From positions 868,001-932,000 of the forward strand of contig CP131915.1 in the NCBI GenBank assembly GCA_030704225.1: a DNA stretch of 64,000 bases, in the 5' to 3' direction. Source of the DNA: Kosakonia sp. H02. Lineage in GTDB: Bacteria; Pseudomonadota; Gammaproteobacteria; Enterobacterales; Enterobacteriaceae. The notes beneath the pieces were generated by a model. It did not search any database. It saw nothing but the letters and a program-made list of their open reading frames with translations, and was not told where the DNA came from. The translations under genes and the position numbers were made by a program. Positions 8,257 to 16,041 of this stretch are shown piece after piece; positions within the stretch are counted from its first letter, which is position 1; each line of letters opens with the position of its first letter.

Positions 8257-9093
8257 ATGGAATTGCTCGAAGAGCATCGCTGTTTTGAAGGCTGGCAGCA
8301 ACGCTGGCGTCACGACTCCCACGTCCTGAACTGCACCATGACGTTCAGCATCTTTTTACCGCCGCAGCGCAGTGAAACCCGCCCGCCGGTGCTTTACTGG
8401 CTCTCCGGCCTGACCTGTAACGATGAGAATTTCACCACCAAAGCGGGCGCGCAGCGTGTCGCTGCCGAGCTGGGTATTGTGCTGGTGATGCCGGACACCA
8501 GCCCGCGCGGTGATGATGTTGCCGATGCCGACAGTTACGATCTGGGTAAAGGCGCGGGATTCTATCTCAATGCCACGCAGCAACCGTGGGCGGCGCACTA
8601 CCGCATGTACGATTACCTGCGCGATGAGTTACCGGCGCTGATCCAGTCTGAGTTTAATGTCAGTCCGCGCGAGGCAATCAGCGGCCACTCAATGGGCGGC
8701 CACGGCGCGCTGATCATGGCGCTGAAAAACCCCGGTCGTTACACCAGCGTTTCAGCGTTCGCGCCGATTGTTAACCCGCTGCAAGTGCCGTGGGGGCAAA
8801 AAGCCTTTACCGCTTACTTAGGTGAGGATGCCGAGCAGTGGCGCGCGTGGGATAGCTGCGCATTGATGCTGGAAAGTGCAGAAAATGACGCCATCCCGAC
8901 GCTTATCGACCAGGGTGATGGCGATCAGTTCCTCGCCGATCAACTGCAACCCGCGCGGCTGGCAGAAGTGGCACGGCAAAAAGCCTGGCCGCTGACGCTG
9001 CGTATCCAGTCGGGCTACGATCACAGCTATTTCTTTATTGCCTCGTTTATTGAAGATCATCTGCGCTTCCATGCGCAGCACTTGCTGAAATAG
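8257..9093 (+). CDS. yeiG: S-formylglutathione hydrolase
   Basis: Serine esterase that hydrolyses S-formylglutathione to formate and glutathione in formaldehyde detoxification. It belongs to the esterase D family. The nucleophile elbow GHSMGGHGA and the catalytic-acid and histidine regions (DQGDGDQFLADQ, GYDHSYFF) are present. The frame is open from 8218, but ATG 8257 (MELLEEHRCFEGWQQ) has GAGGAG upstream and gives 278 residues, the E. coli length. A strong terminator follows 6 bp after the stop codon. Confidence 0.96.
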   Translation: MELLEEHRCFEGWQQRWRHDSHVLNCTMTFSIFLPPQRSETRPPVLYWLSGLTCNDENFTTKAGAQRVAAELGIVLVMPDTSPRGDDVADADSYDLGKGAGFYLNATQQPWAAHYRMYDYLRDELPALIQSEFNVSPREAISGHSMGGHGALIMALKNPGRYTSVSAFAPIVNPLQVPWGQKAFTAYLGEDAEQWRAWDSCALMLESAENDAIPTLIDQGDGDQFLADQLQPARLAEVARQKAWPLTLRIQSGYDHSYFFIASFIEDHLRFHAQHLLK

Positions 9094-9099
9094 TCCATG

Positions 9100-9128
9100 C
9101 CCCGGCGCGAGCGTTGCGCCGGGGTTTT
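9100..9128 (+). terminator. Rho-independent terminator after yeiG
   Basis: Nine-bp perfect GC-rich stem (CCCCGGCGC at 9100-9108 with 9116-9124), 7-base loop, then TTTT. It lies between convergent yeiG and cirA; the T-run favours the plus strand. Confidence 0.8.
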
Positions 9129-9132
9129 CTTA

Positions 9133-11115
9133 TCAGAAGCGGTAATCCACAGCCATAAAGTAGCGACGGCCATCTTCGTTGTAGCTGTAATCGTCGCGGC
9201 TTAAATCTTTGTCCGCCAGGTTCAGCACACCGGCACGCAGTTTGACATTTTTCGTTGCCTGCCACGCGCCGCCGGTGTTCCAGATAACGTAACCGCCCGG
9301 CGTTGCGCCCTGCGAGACGGAGCGTTTTTCACCGCTGTAGTTCGCTGAAAGATAGAACGACCACGCCTCTGTGGCCTGCCAGTCCAGCGTACCGTTGGCA
9401 GTATGGAACGGCAGATCCTGCAAGGGCTTATTGCCGCCGCCGCTGAGATCGCGCCCGTCGTTATAGGTGTAATTCAGCGTCAGTTTCCATGCCTCATCAA
9501 ACGGGATCTTCAGCTCGGTTTCCACGCCCTGAATACGCGCTTTGTTGACGTTGTAATAGCGGAACACCGGCACCAGCACGCCGTTGGCATTGCGTTCAAA
9601 GCCGACAAAGTTGGAATAGCCAGGCGCCTCGGTCAGGCTCGACGTGCGGTTAATATTGATCATGTCTTCAATATTGTTCTGGAACGCGGTGACACTGCCC
9701 TGCACGCCGTCCAGCCAGCCCTCTTCGCCGCTGTAATAGAGCCCCAGTTCAAAGCTTTCACTGGTTTCCGGTTTCAGTTCCGGACTGCCGACAATGCGGC
9801 AACCGCCGCGACAAGAGTTGGTCGCCCAGTCCGGGCTTAATTGCAGCAGTGATGGCGCTTTAAACGCCGTCGCCCAGCCGCCTTTCACCGTTACCGTGTC
9901 GGTGGCGCTCCACACCAGATAAGCGCGCGGGCTCCAGTGATCGCCGTAGGTATCGTGATCGTCCATACGGATGCCGGTAGTCAGCGCCAGCGGTTCGAAA
10001 ATCCGCCACTCATCTTCGACAAACAGCGCGTACTGGCTGGTTGAAGTTTGGCTGCTGGTGCCGCCGGTGAGGTTAACGGGATCTTTCAGCTTGTCGTGAC
10101 GCCACTCGCCGCCGAGGGTAATAAGTTGATTGATGTCACCCAGTGGCAGGACGAATTTGCCATCAATCGTGTTGCTCTCTGAGCTTATCGCGCCGCTATT
10201 GCCGGGGTTTTTGTTATCGATCTTCTCGCCGTAAAAGCGCAGTTCGCTGTTTGCCATGCCCCAGCGTCCGTTATGCGCCAGCGAGTAGTTCTGCCGGTCG
10301 AGGCGGTTTTTGTCCAGCGAATCGGAGTCGCGATCCTGTCGGTCGTAACCGTAACCGGCGGTAAAGTCGTGATTTTCATCCGGCGTCCAGGCAAACTCCA
10401 CGTTGCCATCGCGGCTGGTGAAACCTTCAATGCGCGGCGATTCGCCCGTTGCGGCAGTTTGCGAGGCTTGCTGCTGATCTTTTTCGCGCTTCGCCACGCT
10501 GCCAAACGCTTTCAACCCCAGCACGCCGTCAATCAGCGGGCCACTGGTGTAGAACTGGCCGTTCCAGGTATCGCCGCGATCGCGGTGCTCCTGAAGCGTG
10601 GTGTCGGCGGTGATCGTACCGCTCCAGCGCTGGCCAATTTTTTTGGTAATGATATTCACCACGCCACCGAGCGCATCGGAACCATACAGTGAGGACATCG
10701 GTCCGCGCACCACTTCGATACGTTCGATGGCATCGACCGGGATCCAGTTGAGGTCAAAGTCATTGTGGCGGAACACCGCGTTGCGGGAATTGACGCGTTT
10801 GCCATCGATGAGAATGAGCGTGTAACTGCTGCTCAGCCCGCGCAAACTGACGCCTTTGCGGTTATCGCCTTCGTTGGTCAGCTGCACGCCGGGGACTTCT
10901 TTCAGCACGTCATTCAGGTTTTGCACCGGTTTGCGCTGCAAGTCTTGTTGCGTAATGACGCTGATACTGGCGGGCGCGTCTTTCAGGTTTTGCTCGCTGG
11001 CAGAAGCCGTGACCACCAGCGTTTCACCTTCCTCTACGGCAGCCATCACCGGTAACGCCAGCGATAAAGCGGACGCACAGAGGCCTCCCCGGACAATGGG
11101 ATTCAAGGTAAACAT
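9133..11115 (-). CDS. cirA: TonB-dependent catecholate siderophore receptor / colicin I receptor
   Basis: Outer-membrane 22-strand barrel taking up catecholate siderophores and their breakdown products with TonB energy; in E. coli also the receptor for colicins Ia/Ib. Features in order: signal peptide, TonB box (ETLVVTA), plug domain (SISVITQQDLQRKPVQNLNDVLKEVPG; RIEVVRGPMSSLYGSDALGGVVNIITKK), barrel, and C-terminal FMAVDYRF with terminal Phe. I start at ATG 11115 (MFTLNPIVRGG), as in E. coli, giving 660 residues; the upstream open frame to 11181 is ignored. A strong Fur box precedes it. Confidence 0.97.
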   Translation of the reverse strand: MFTLNPIVRGGLCASALSLALPVMAAVEEGETLVVTASASEQNLKDAPASISVITQQDLQRKPVQNLNDVLKEVPGVQLTNEGDNRKGVSLRGLSSSYTLILIDGKRVNSRNAVFRHNDFDLNWIPVDAIERIEVVRGPMSSLYGSDALGGVVNIITKKIGQRWSGTITADTTLQEHRDRGDTWNGQFYTSGPLIDGVLGLKAFGSVAKREKDQQQASQTAATGESPRIEGFTSRDGNVEFAWTPDENHDFTAGYGYDRQDRDSDSLDKNRLDRQNYSLAHNGRWGMANSELRFYGEKIDNKNPGNSGAISSESNTIDGKFVLPLGDINQLITLGGEWRHDKLKDPVNLTGGTSSQTSTSQYALFVEDEWRIFEPLALTTGIRMDDHDTYGDHWSPRAYLVWSATDTVTVKGGWATAFKAPSLLQLSPDWATNSCRGGCRIVGSPELKPETSESFELGLYYSGEEGWLDGVQGSVTAFQNNIEDMININRTSSLTEAPGYSNFVGFERNANGVLVPVFRYYNVNKARIQGVETELKIPFDEAWKLTLNYTYNDGRDLSGGGNKPLQDLPFHTANGTLDWQATEAWSFYLSANYSGEKRSVSQGATPGGYVIWNTGGAWQATKNVKLRAGVLNLADKDLSRDDYSYNEDGRRYFMAVDYRF

Positions 11116-11262
11116 TCCGTAACTCCATGAGGTATCAATAAAAAATAAGAAATATTGCTCACGTACTGCAAAACCGCGCACCGTTACATTGACGGCGGCG
11201 TTATCGGTTCAGGAAGCGAATGGCGCGGCAAAGCCCTGCCCTGTTCCCTTTCTTTTCAGACG

Positions 11263-11278
11263 TTTACATTAATGTAAA
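11263..11278. promoter_or_regulatory. 16-bp perfect palindrome overlapping the cirA Fur box
   Basis: TTTACATTAATGTAAA is its own reverse complement. It overlaps the left edge of the Fur box at 11276-11294, in the cirA promoter region. It may be an additional Fur hexamer array or a site for another regulator; I cannot tell which. Confidence 0.5.
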
Positions 11279-11294
11279 TGATAATGATTATCAA
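11276..11294 (-). promoter_or_regulatory. Fur box of cirA
   Basis: AAATGATAATGATTATCAA contains the canonical Fur dyad (TGATAATGATTATCA). It is 160-180 bp upstream of the cirA start codon and fits the known iron repression of cirA. Confidence 0.85.
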
Positions 11295-11350
11295 TTTCGA
11301 GAATCTAAAGTTATGTAAATTGTTACAATTCTGAAGGCATCTGGCAGGCA

Positions 11351-11376
11351 AAAAAAAGCCCTCCGGACAGAGGGCT
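11351..11376 (-). terminator. Rho-independent terminator after lysP
   Basis: On the minus strand the stem AGCCCTC/GAGGGCT (11370-11376 with 11357-11363) is followed by a run of eight T residues, 13 bp past the lysP stop codon. Confidence 0.85.
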
Positions 11377-11388
11377 AAGAGAGTGAAT

Positions 11389-12858
11389 TCAGTTTTTGAA
11401 ACGTTCGGGGAACTCCATTTCGCTGTAACGCACGAAACGGGTGCCTTTGGTGAACTTGTACCCCAGCCAGATAACCAGAAACAGCGGGATACCGATATAG
11501 GTCGCCGTGACCGCGCCCCAGTCGATGGAGTCTTCCAGGAAGGCCTGGTAGTTCTGACCAAGAGTTATGACCAGGCACAGCACAAAGGCGAAGATCGGCC
11601 CAACCGGGAAGAAACCGGAGCGGTACGGCAAGTCATCCAGCGAATGGCCCTGCGCGACATAGCCGCGACGGAAACGATAATGGCTAATCGCAATGCCCAA
11701 CCAGGCGATAAAGCCTGTCATCCCGGAGGTGTTCAGCAGCCACAGGTACACCGTCTGGTTGCCAAACATTGAGGTCAGGAAGCACAGCGCGGCAATGACC
11801 GTGGTGGCATACAGCGCGTTACGCGGCACGCCGCCTTTCGACAGTTTGGCGAAGATGCGCGGCGCTTTGCCATCGCACGCCAGGGTGTAGAGCATACGGG
11901 TGGAGGCATACATGCCGGAGTTACCCGCCGACAGCACCGCCGTCAGGATCACCGCATTCATGACCGCCGCCGCCGAGAGCAGACCCGCGTGCTGGAACAC
12001 CAGGGTGAACGGGCTGACGCTGATATCTTTCACATCATTGCGCAGCAGGCTCGGGTCGGTGTAGGGAATGATCAGGCTGATAATCAGGATCGCAAACACA
12101 TAAAATAGCAGGATACGCCAGAACACCTGACGCACCGCACGCGGAATGTTCTTCTCGGGATCTTCGGATTCACCCGCCGCGATACCAATAAGTTCGGTGC
12201 CCTGGAAAGAGAAGCCAACAATCATCGCCACGCCAATCATCGCCGAGAAACCGCCCGCGAACGGTGCATCGCCGATGGCCCAGTTGCCCCAGCCCGCCGG
12301 TTTTTCGCCCTGGAAAATGCCGACAATCATCATGACGCCAACGACGATAAAGATAATGACCGTCGCGACTTTGATGAGCGAGAACCAATATTCCGCTTCG
12401 CCGAAGCCTTTTACCGAGATGTAGTTGAGCAGGAAAATGACTGCCAGGAACAGCGCACTCCAGATCCAGCCTGGCGTGTCCGGGAACCACCAGGCCATCA
12501 CCAGTTGTGAGGCCACCAGATCCACAGCGATGGTCACCGCCCAGTTGTACCAATAGTTCCAGCCGAGCGCGAAGCCGAAGCCCTCTTCGACATATTTCTG
12601 ACCATACGTTGAGAACGAGCCGGAAACCGGCATATACGCGGCAAGCTCGCCGAGGCTGGTCATCAGGAAATAGACCATCAGGCCAATCAAAATATAAGAG
12701 AGCAGCGCGCCGCCCGGGCCTGCGGAAGAAATGGTCGCCCCTGATGCGACAAACAAACCTGTACCGATGGAACCGCCAATCGCGATCATCGTCAGATGAC
12801 GCGCTTTCAGTTCACGACGAAGCGTGGTCGCTTCTGTGGTTTTTGTTTCGGAAACCAT
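11389..12858 (-). CDS. lysP: Lysine-specific permease
   Basis: Proton-coupled lysine importer of the amino acid/polyamine/organocation (APC) family, 489 residues as in E. coli, with about 12 membrane helices. The signature IGGSIGTGLFVASG in helix 1 and GTELIGIAAGESEDPEKNIPRAVRQVFWRI in the helix 6-7 region are clear. In E. coli LysP also holds the acid-stress regulator CadC inactive when lysine is absent. Upstream yeiE is on the same strand, separated by 165 bp, so lysP probably has its own promoter there. Confidence 0.97.
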   Translation of the reverse strand: MVSETKTTEATTLRRELKARHLTMIAIGGSIGTGLFVASGATISSAGPGGALLSYILIGLMVYFLMTSLGELAAYMPVSGSFSTYGQKYVEEGFGFALGWNYWYNWAVTIAVDLVASQLVMAWWFPDTPGWIWSALFLAVIFLLNYISVKGFGEAEYWFSLIKVATVIIFIVVGVMMIVGIFQGEKPAGWGNWAIGDAPFAGGFSAMIGVAMIVGFSFQGTELIGIAAGESEDPEKNIPRAVRQVFWRILLFYVFAILIISLIIPYTDPSLLRNDVKDISVSPFTLVFQHAGLLSAAAVMNAVILTAVLSAGNSGMYASTRMLYTLACDGKAPRIFAKLSKGGVPRNALYATTVIAALCFLTSMFGNQTVYLWLLNTSGMTGFIAWLGIAISHYRFRRGYVAQGHSLDDLPYRSGFFPVGPIFAFVLCLVITLGQNYQAFLEDSIDWGAVTATYIGIPLFLVIWLGYKFTKGTRFVRYSEMEFPERFKN

Positions 12859-13023
12859 AAGAAAAAGCTATCCATCCAAAAAATGAGGCGCGATTGTAGC
12901 AAACGAAACGGACCCCTTCCGGTATAAAACGCCTCTTATTAGAGACCTTCATGATAGGTCGGGGATTATAAGTAAAGCAGTGAATGGTTGATGTTGCGAG
13001 TCTGTTACAGACTCGCCGTAAGA

Positions 13024-13890
13024 TTAAATGTCGCAGTAACGAATAAAGCGGTTTAACGCGCTGGATAAGTGCTTCTGCCGGTGGTGAATGCGCCACAGGG
13101 TGCGCACCAGGCGCGGCAAGGGGATGGGCACTTCCGCTAATGTTCCGGTATCCAGTTGTTCGGCAATCACCCGCCGCGACAGGCAACTGATGCCCAGCCC
13201 GTGACGCACCGCATGTTTGATGGCTTCGGAATTACCCAGCTCCATACCGAGATGAAACTGCGGCAGATGCGAAAGCAATAAATAGTCGACGATTTCGCGG
13301 GTGCCGGAACCGCGCTCACGCAGGATCCACGGCGCGGCGGCCAGTTGCTCCAGCGTCACCTCCCCTTTCAATAACGGCGATGACGGCGGCGCAAACACCA
13401 CCAGTTCATCTTCCAGCCAGGGTTCGGCAACAATTTCGGCGGCGTGACACGGCCCTTCGATTAAGCCGATATCGACACGAAAATCCGCCACCGCATTAAT
13501 CACGTCCTGGCTGTTACCGACGCTTAGTTCCAACGGCAAATCGGGGAAATCGCGCCGGTAGTGGGCAATGACTTCAGGCAGGATGTAATTGCCAATCGTG
13601 CTGCTGGCGAACACGCGGATTGCGCCATTCTCTTCGCGAAACAACTGCTCGATTTCGCTGGCCTGCTCAAGAGCGGCCAGCGCGCGGGGATAGAGCAAGC
13701 GCCCGTGTTCATTGACCACCAGCCGTTTTCCGACCCGGTCAAATAACTGCACACCAAGCTGACCTTCAAGATCGGTGAGCGCCGCACTGACAGCGGATTG
13801 TGATAACGCCAGCCGCTGTGAGGCCTGGGTGGTGGAGCCGCTTTTCAGCACTTCAGCAAACACTTCAAGTTGCCGCAAAGTTATATGCAT
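13024..13890 (-). CDS. yeiE: LysR-family transcriptional regulator YeiE
   Basis: LysR-type regulator of 288 residues. N-terminal winged helix-turn-helix: LRQLEVFAEVLKSGSTTQASQRLALSQSAVSAALTDLEGQLG (about residues 5-46). The substrate-binding domain follows (IGNYILPEVIAHYRRDFPDLPLEL). It is divergent from yeiH with 102 bp between the starts, the usual arrangement for a LysR protein controlling its neighbour. Published work links YeiE in enterobacteria to sulfite sensing and motility; that it controls yeiH here is inference. Confidence 0.93.
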   Translation of the reverse strand: MHITLRQLEVFAEVLKSGSTTQASQRLALSQSAVSAALTDLEGQLGVQLFDRVGKRLVVNEHGRLLYPRALAALEQASEIEQLFREENGAIRVFASSTIGNYILPEVIAHYRRDFPDLPLELSVGNSQDVINAVADFRVDIGLIEGPCHAAEIVAEPWLEDELVVFAPPSSPLLKGEVTLEQLAAAPWILRERGSGTREIVDYLLLSHLPQFHLGMELGNSEAIKHAVRHGLGISCLSRRVIAEQLDTGTLAEVPIPLPRLVRTLWRIHHRQKHLSSALNRFIRYCDI

Positions 13891-13919
13891 AGGGAGTCGC
13901 TTACCACTTATAAAGATTA

Positions 13920-13935
13920 ATTATAAATATATAAT
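13920..13935. promoter_or_regulatory. AT-rich dyad in the yeiE-yeiH intergenic region
   Basis: ATTATAAATATATAAT has 6-bp inverted arms and lies between the divergent starts of yeiE and yeiH, fitting the T-N11-A style of LysR sites. The strong AT bias means it could also simply be promoter sequence. Confidence 0.4.
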
Positions 13936-13992
13936 CAATTTTACCTTTAAACCAGCGCACCGTACCCTTTTTCTCAACAAGAGGAGAAGGCT

Positions 13993-15042
13993 ATGACTGA
14001 AATCACACTACAGACGCATCGACATCCCGGCTGGCATTTTGTGCCTGGATTACTGCTAAGCGGGCTGATTACCGCTGCGGCGTTATGGATGGGCGCAATC
14101 CCGGCGGTGACGGGTCTCGGCTTAAGCGCGCTAACGCTTGCGATCCTGTTCGGGATGCTGCTCGGTAACACGCTTTATCCTGCGCTGCATCGCCCTTGCG
14201 ACAGCGGTGTGTTGTTCGCCAAACAGCATTTGCTGCGGCTGGGTATTATTCTTTATGGCTTTCGTTTGACGTTTTCGCAAATTGCCGATGTTGGCATCAG
14301 CGGCATAGTTATTGATGTACTGACCCTCTCCAGCACCTTTTTACTGGCCTGTTTTCTGGGGCAAAAAGTATTCGGGCTGGATAAAAAAACCAGTTGGCTG
14401 ATTGGCGCAGGCAGCAGCATTTGCGGCGCAGCGGCGGTGCTGGCAACCGAGCCGGTGGTAAAAGCGGAAGCCAGCAAAGTGACCGTTGCCGTTGCTACCG
14501 TCGTTATCTTCGGTACGCTGGCAATCTTTATTTATCCTGCGCTATGGCCACTGTTAGCGCACTGGTTTAGCCCGCAAACTTACGGCATCTGGATTGGTTC
14601 CACGGTGCATGAAGTTGCCCAGGTGGTTGCCGCCGGGCATGCCATCAGCCCTGATGCGGAAAACGCGGCGGTGATTGCCAAAATGCTGCGCGTGATGATG
14701 CTGGCGCCGTTTTTACTGCTGCTGGCGGCGCGGGTTAAGCAGTTAAGCCCGCAGGAAGGGGCGGAGAAAAGCAAGCTGACTATTCCGTGGTTTGCGCTGG
14801 GGTTTGTTGCCGTGGCCGTTGTTAACTCATTCCACTTGTTGCCAGAAACCGTGGTGAATGCGCTGAATACGCTGGACACACTCCTGCTGGCAATGGCGAT
14901 GGCGGCACTGGGTTTGACCACGCATATCAGTGCGCTGAAAAATGCGGGCGCAAAACCGCTGGTGATGGGGCTGCTGCTGTTTATCTGGTTGATGGTGGGC
15001 GGCGGCGCAATTAATTTCTCCATTCACTATCTGATGGCATAA
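13993..15042 (+). CDS. yeiH: YeiH/UPF0324-family membrane protein (putative anion exporter)
   Basis: Polytopic membrane protein of 349 residues, with about ten hydrophobic helices. UPF0324 hallmarks seen are LGIILYGFRLTFSQI, LIGAGSSICGAAAVLA and GSTVHEVAQVVAAG. The family is annotated as putative sulfate/sulfite exporters. It starts 6 bp after a GAGGAGAAGG Shine-Dalgarno sequence and is divergent from yeiE, its likely regulator. Substrate is not shown by the sequence. Confidence 0.92.
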   Translation: MTEITLQTHRHPGWHFVPGLLLSGLITAAALWMGAIPAVTGLGLSALTLAILFGMLLGNTLYPALHRPCDSGVLFAKQHLLRLGIILYGFRLTFSQIADVGISGIVIDVLTLSSTFLLACFLGQKVFGLDKKTSWLIGAGSSICGAAAVLATEPVVKAEASKVTVAVATVVIFGTLAIFIYPALWPLLAHWFSPQTYGIWIGSTVHEVAQVVAAGHAISPDAENAAVIAKMLRVMMLAPFLLLLAARVKQLSPQEGAEKSKLTIPWFALGFVAVAVVNSFHLLPETVVNALNTLDTLLLAMAMAALGLTTHISALKNAGAKPLVMGLLLFIWLMVGGGAINFSIHYLMA

Positions 15043-15114
15043 ACCACTACATTTCTGCCCTGTAGACCCGCTATCATGGCGGCTTTCCCCTGGCGGGTTT
15101 TAACAGGAGTTTTT

Positions 15115-15969
15115 ATGAAATACATTGGTGCACATGTGAGCGCCTCCGGCGGCGTGGCGAATGCTGCCATTCGCGCCGCCGAAATCGGTGCGACGGCGTT
15201 TGCCCTGTTTACCAAAAACCAGCGTCAATGGCGCGCCGCGCCGCTGAGCACGGAAACCATTGATGCGTTCAAAGCCGCCTGCGAAAAATACCATTTCACC
15301 CCGGCACAAATTCTGCCCCACGACAGTTATTTGATTAACCTCGGCCACCCGGTTGCCGACGCGCTGGAGAAATCCCGCGAGGCCTTTATTGATGAGCTGG
15401 CCCGCTGCCAGCAACTTGGGTTGACGCTGCTGAACTTCCACCCCGGCAGCCATTTAATGCAGATCCCGGAAGAAAAGTGCCTGGCGCGGATTGCCGAATC
15501 GATCAATATTGCGCTGGCGCAGACCGAAGGCGTGACCGCAGTGATTGAAAATACCGCCGGTCAGGGCAGCAATCTGGGTTTCCGGTTTGAACATCTGGCG
15601 GCCATTATTGACGGCGTGGAAGATAAATCCCGCGTCGGGGTGTGTATTGATACCTGCCACGCGTTTGCCGCCGGTTACGATCTGCGAAGTGAGCAAGCGA
15701 CGGCAGAAACCTTTGCGGAATTCGACCGGGTTGTCGGTTTCAACTACCTGCGCGGAATGCACCTCAATGATGCCAAAAGCGCTTACGCCAGCCGGGTCGA
15801 CCGCCATCACAGCCTCGGTGAAGGCAATATCGGCCACGATGCGTTTCGCTGGATCATGCGCGATGCGCGTTTCGACGGTATTCCGATGATTCTGGAAACC
15901 ATTAACCCGGATATCTGGGCAGAAGAGATCGCGTGGTTGAAGGCGCAGCAGCAGACAGAAAACGCCTGA
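15115..15969 (+). CDS. nfo: Deoxyribonuclease IV (endonuclease IV)
   Basis: AP endonuclease of base-excision repair that cleaves 5' to abasic sites using a trinuclear zinc centre in a TIM barrel. Family motifs are seen: YIGAHVSASGG, FHPGSH, VIENTAGQGSNLG, CIDTCHAFAAGYD, MHLNDAKS and DRHHSLGEG. The frame is open from 15076, but ATG 15115 (MKYIGAHVSA) with upstream AGGAG gives 284 residues, one shorter than E. coli. It is 72 bp after yeiH, with a REP-like element and a terminator behind it. Confidence 0.98.
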   Translation: MKYIGAHVSASGGVANAAIRAAEIGATAFALFTKNQRQWRAAPLSTETIDAFKAACEKYHFTPAQILPHDSYLINLGHPVADALEKSREAFIDELARCQQLGLTLLNFHPGSHLMQIPEEKCLARIAESINIALAQTEGVTAVIENTAGQGSNLGFRFEHLAAIIDGVEDKSRVGVCIDTCHAFAAGYDLRSEQATAETFAEFDRVVGFNYLRGMHLNDAKSAYASRVDRHHSLGEGNIGHDAFRWIMRDARFDGIPMILETINPDIWAEEIAWLKAQQQTENA

Positions 15970-15989
15970 TGGCGCTGCGCTTATCAGGC
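15964..15989. repeat. REP-like palindromic element
   Basis: Imperfect palindrome starting GCCTGATGGCGCTGCGC and ending CTTATCAGGC. It matches the enterobacterial REP consensus pattern of a GCC(G/T)GATG arm, central GC-rich segment and CTTATC(C/A)GGC arm. It overlaps the nfo stop codon region and precedes the nfo/fruA terminator. It is the only such element I noticed in the window. Confidence 0.7.
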
Positions 15990-16002
15990 CAGCAAAACCA
16001 TA

Positions 16003-16029
16003 AAAAAAGGGCCGCTTGCGGCCCTTTTT
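16003..16029. terminator. Bidirectional terminator between nfo and fruA
   Basis: GGGCCGC/GCGGCCC stem at 16009-16024, flanked by a seven-A run on one side and five T on the other, so it can act on both strands between convergent genes. Confidence 0.85.
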
Positions 16030-16041
16030 CGTATCAATTGC

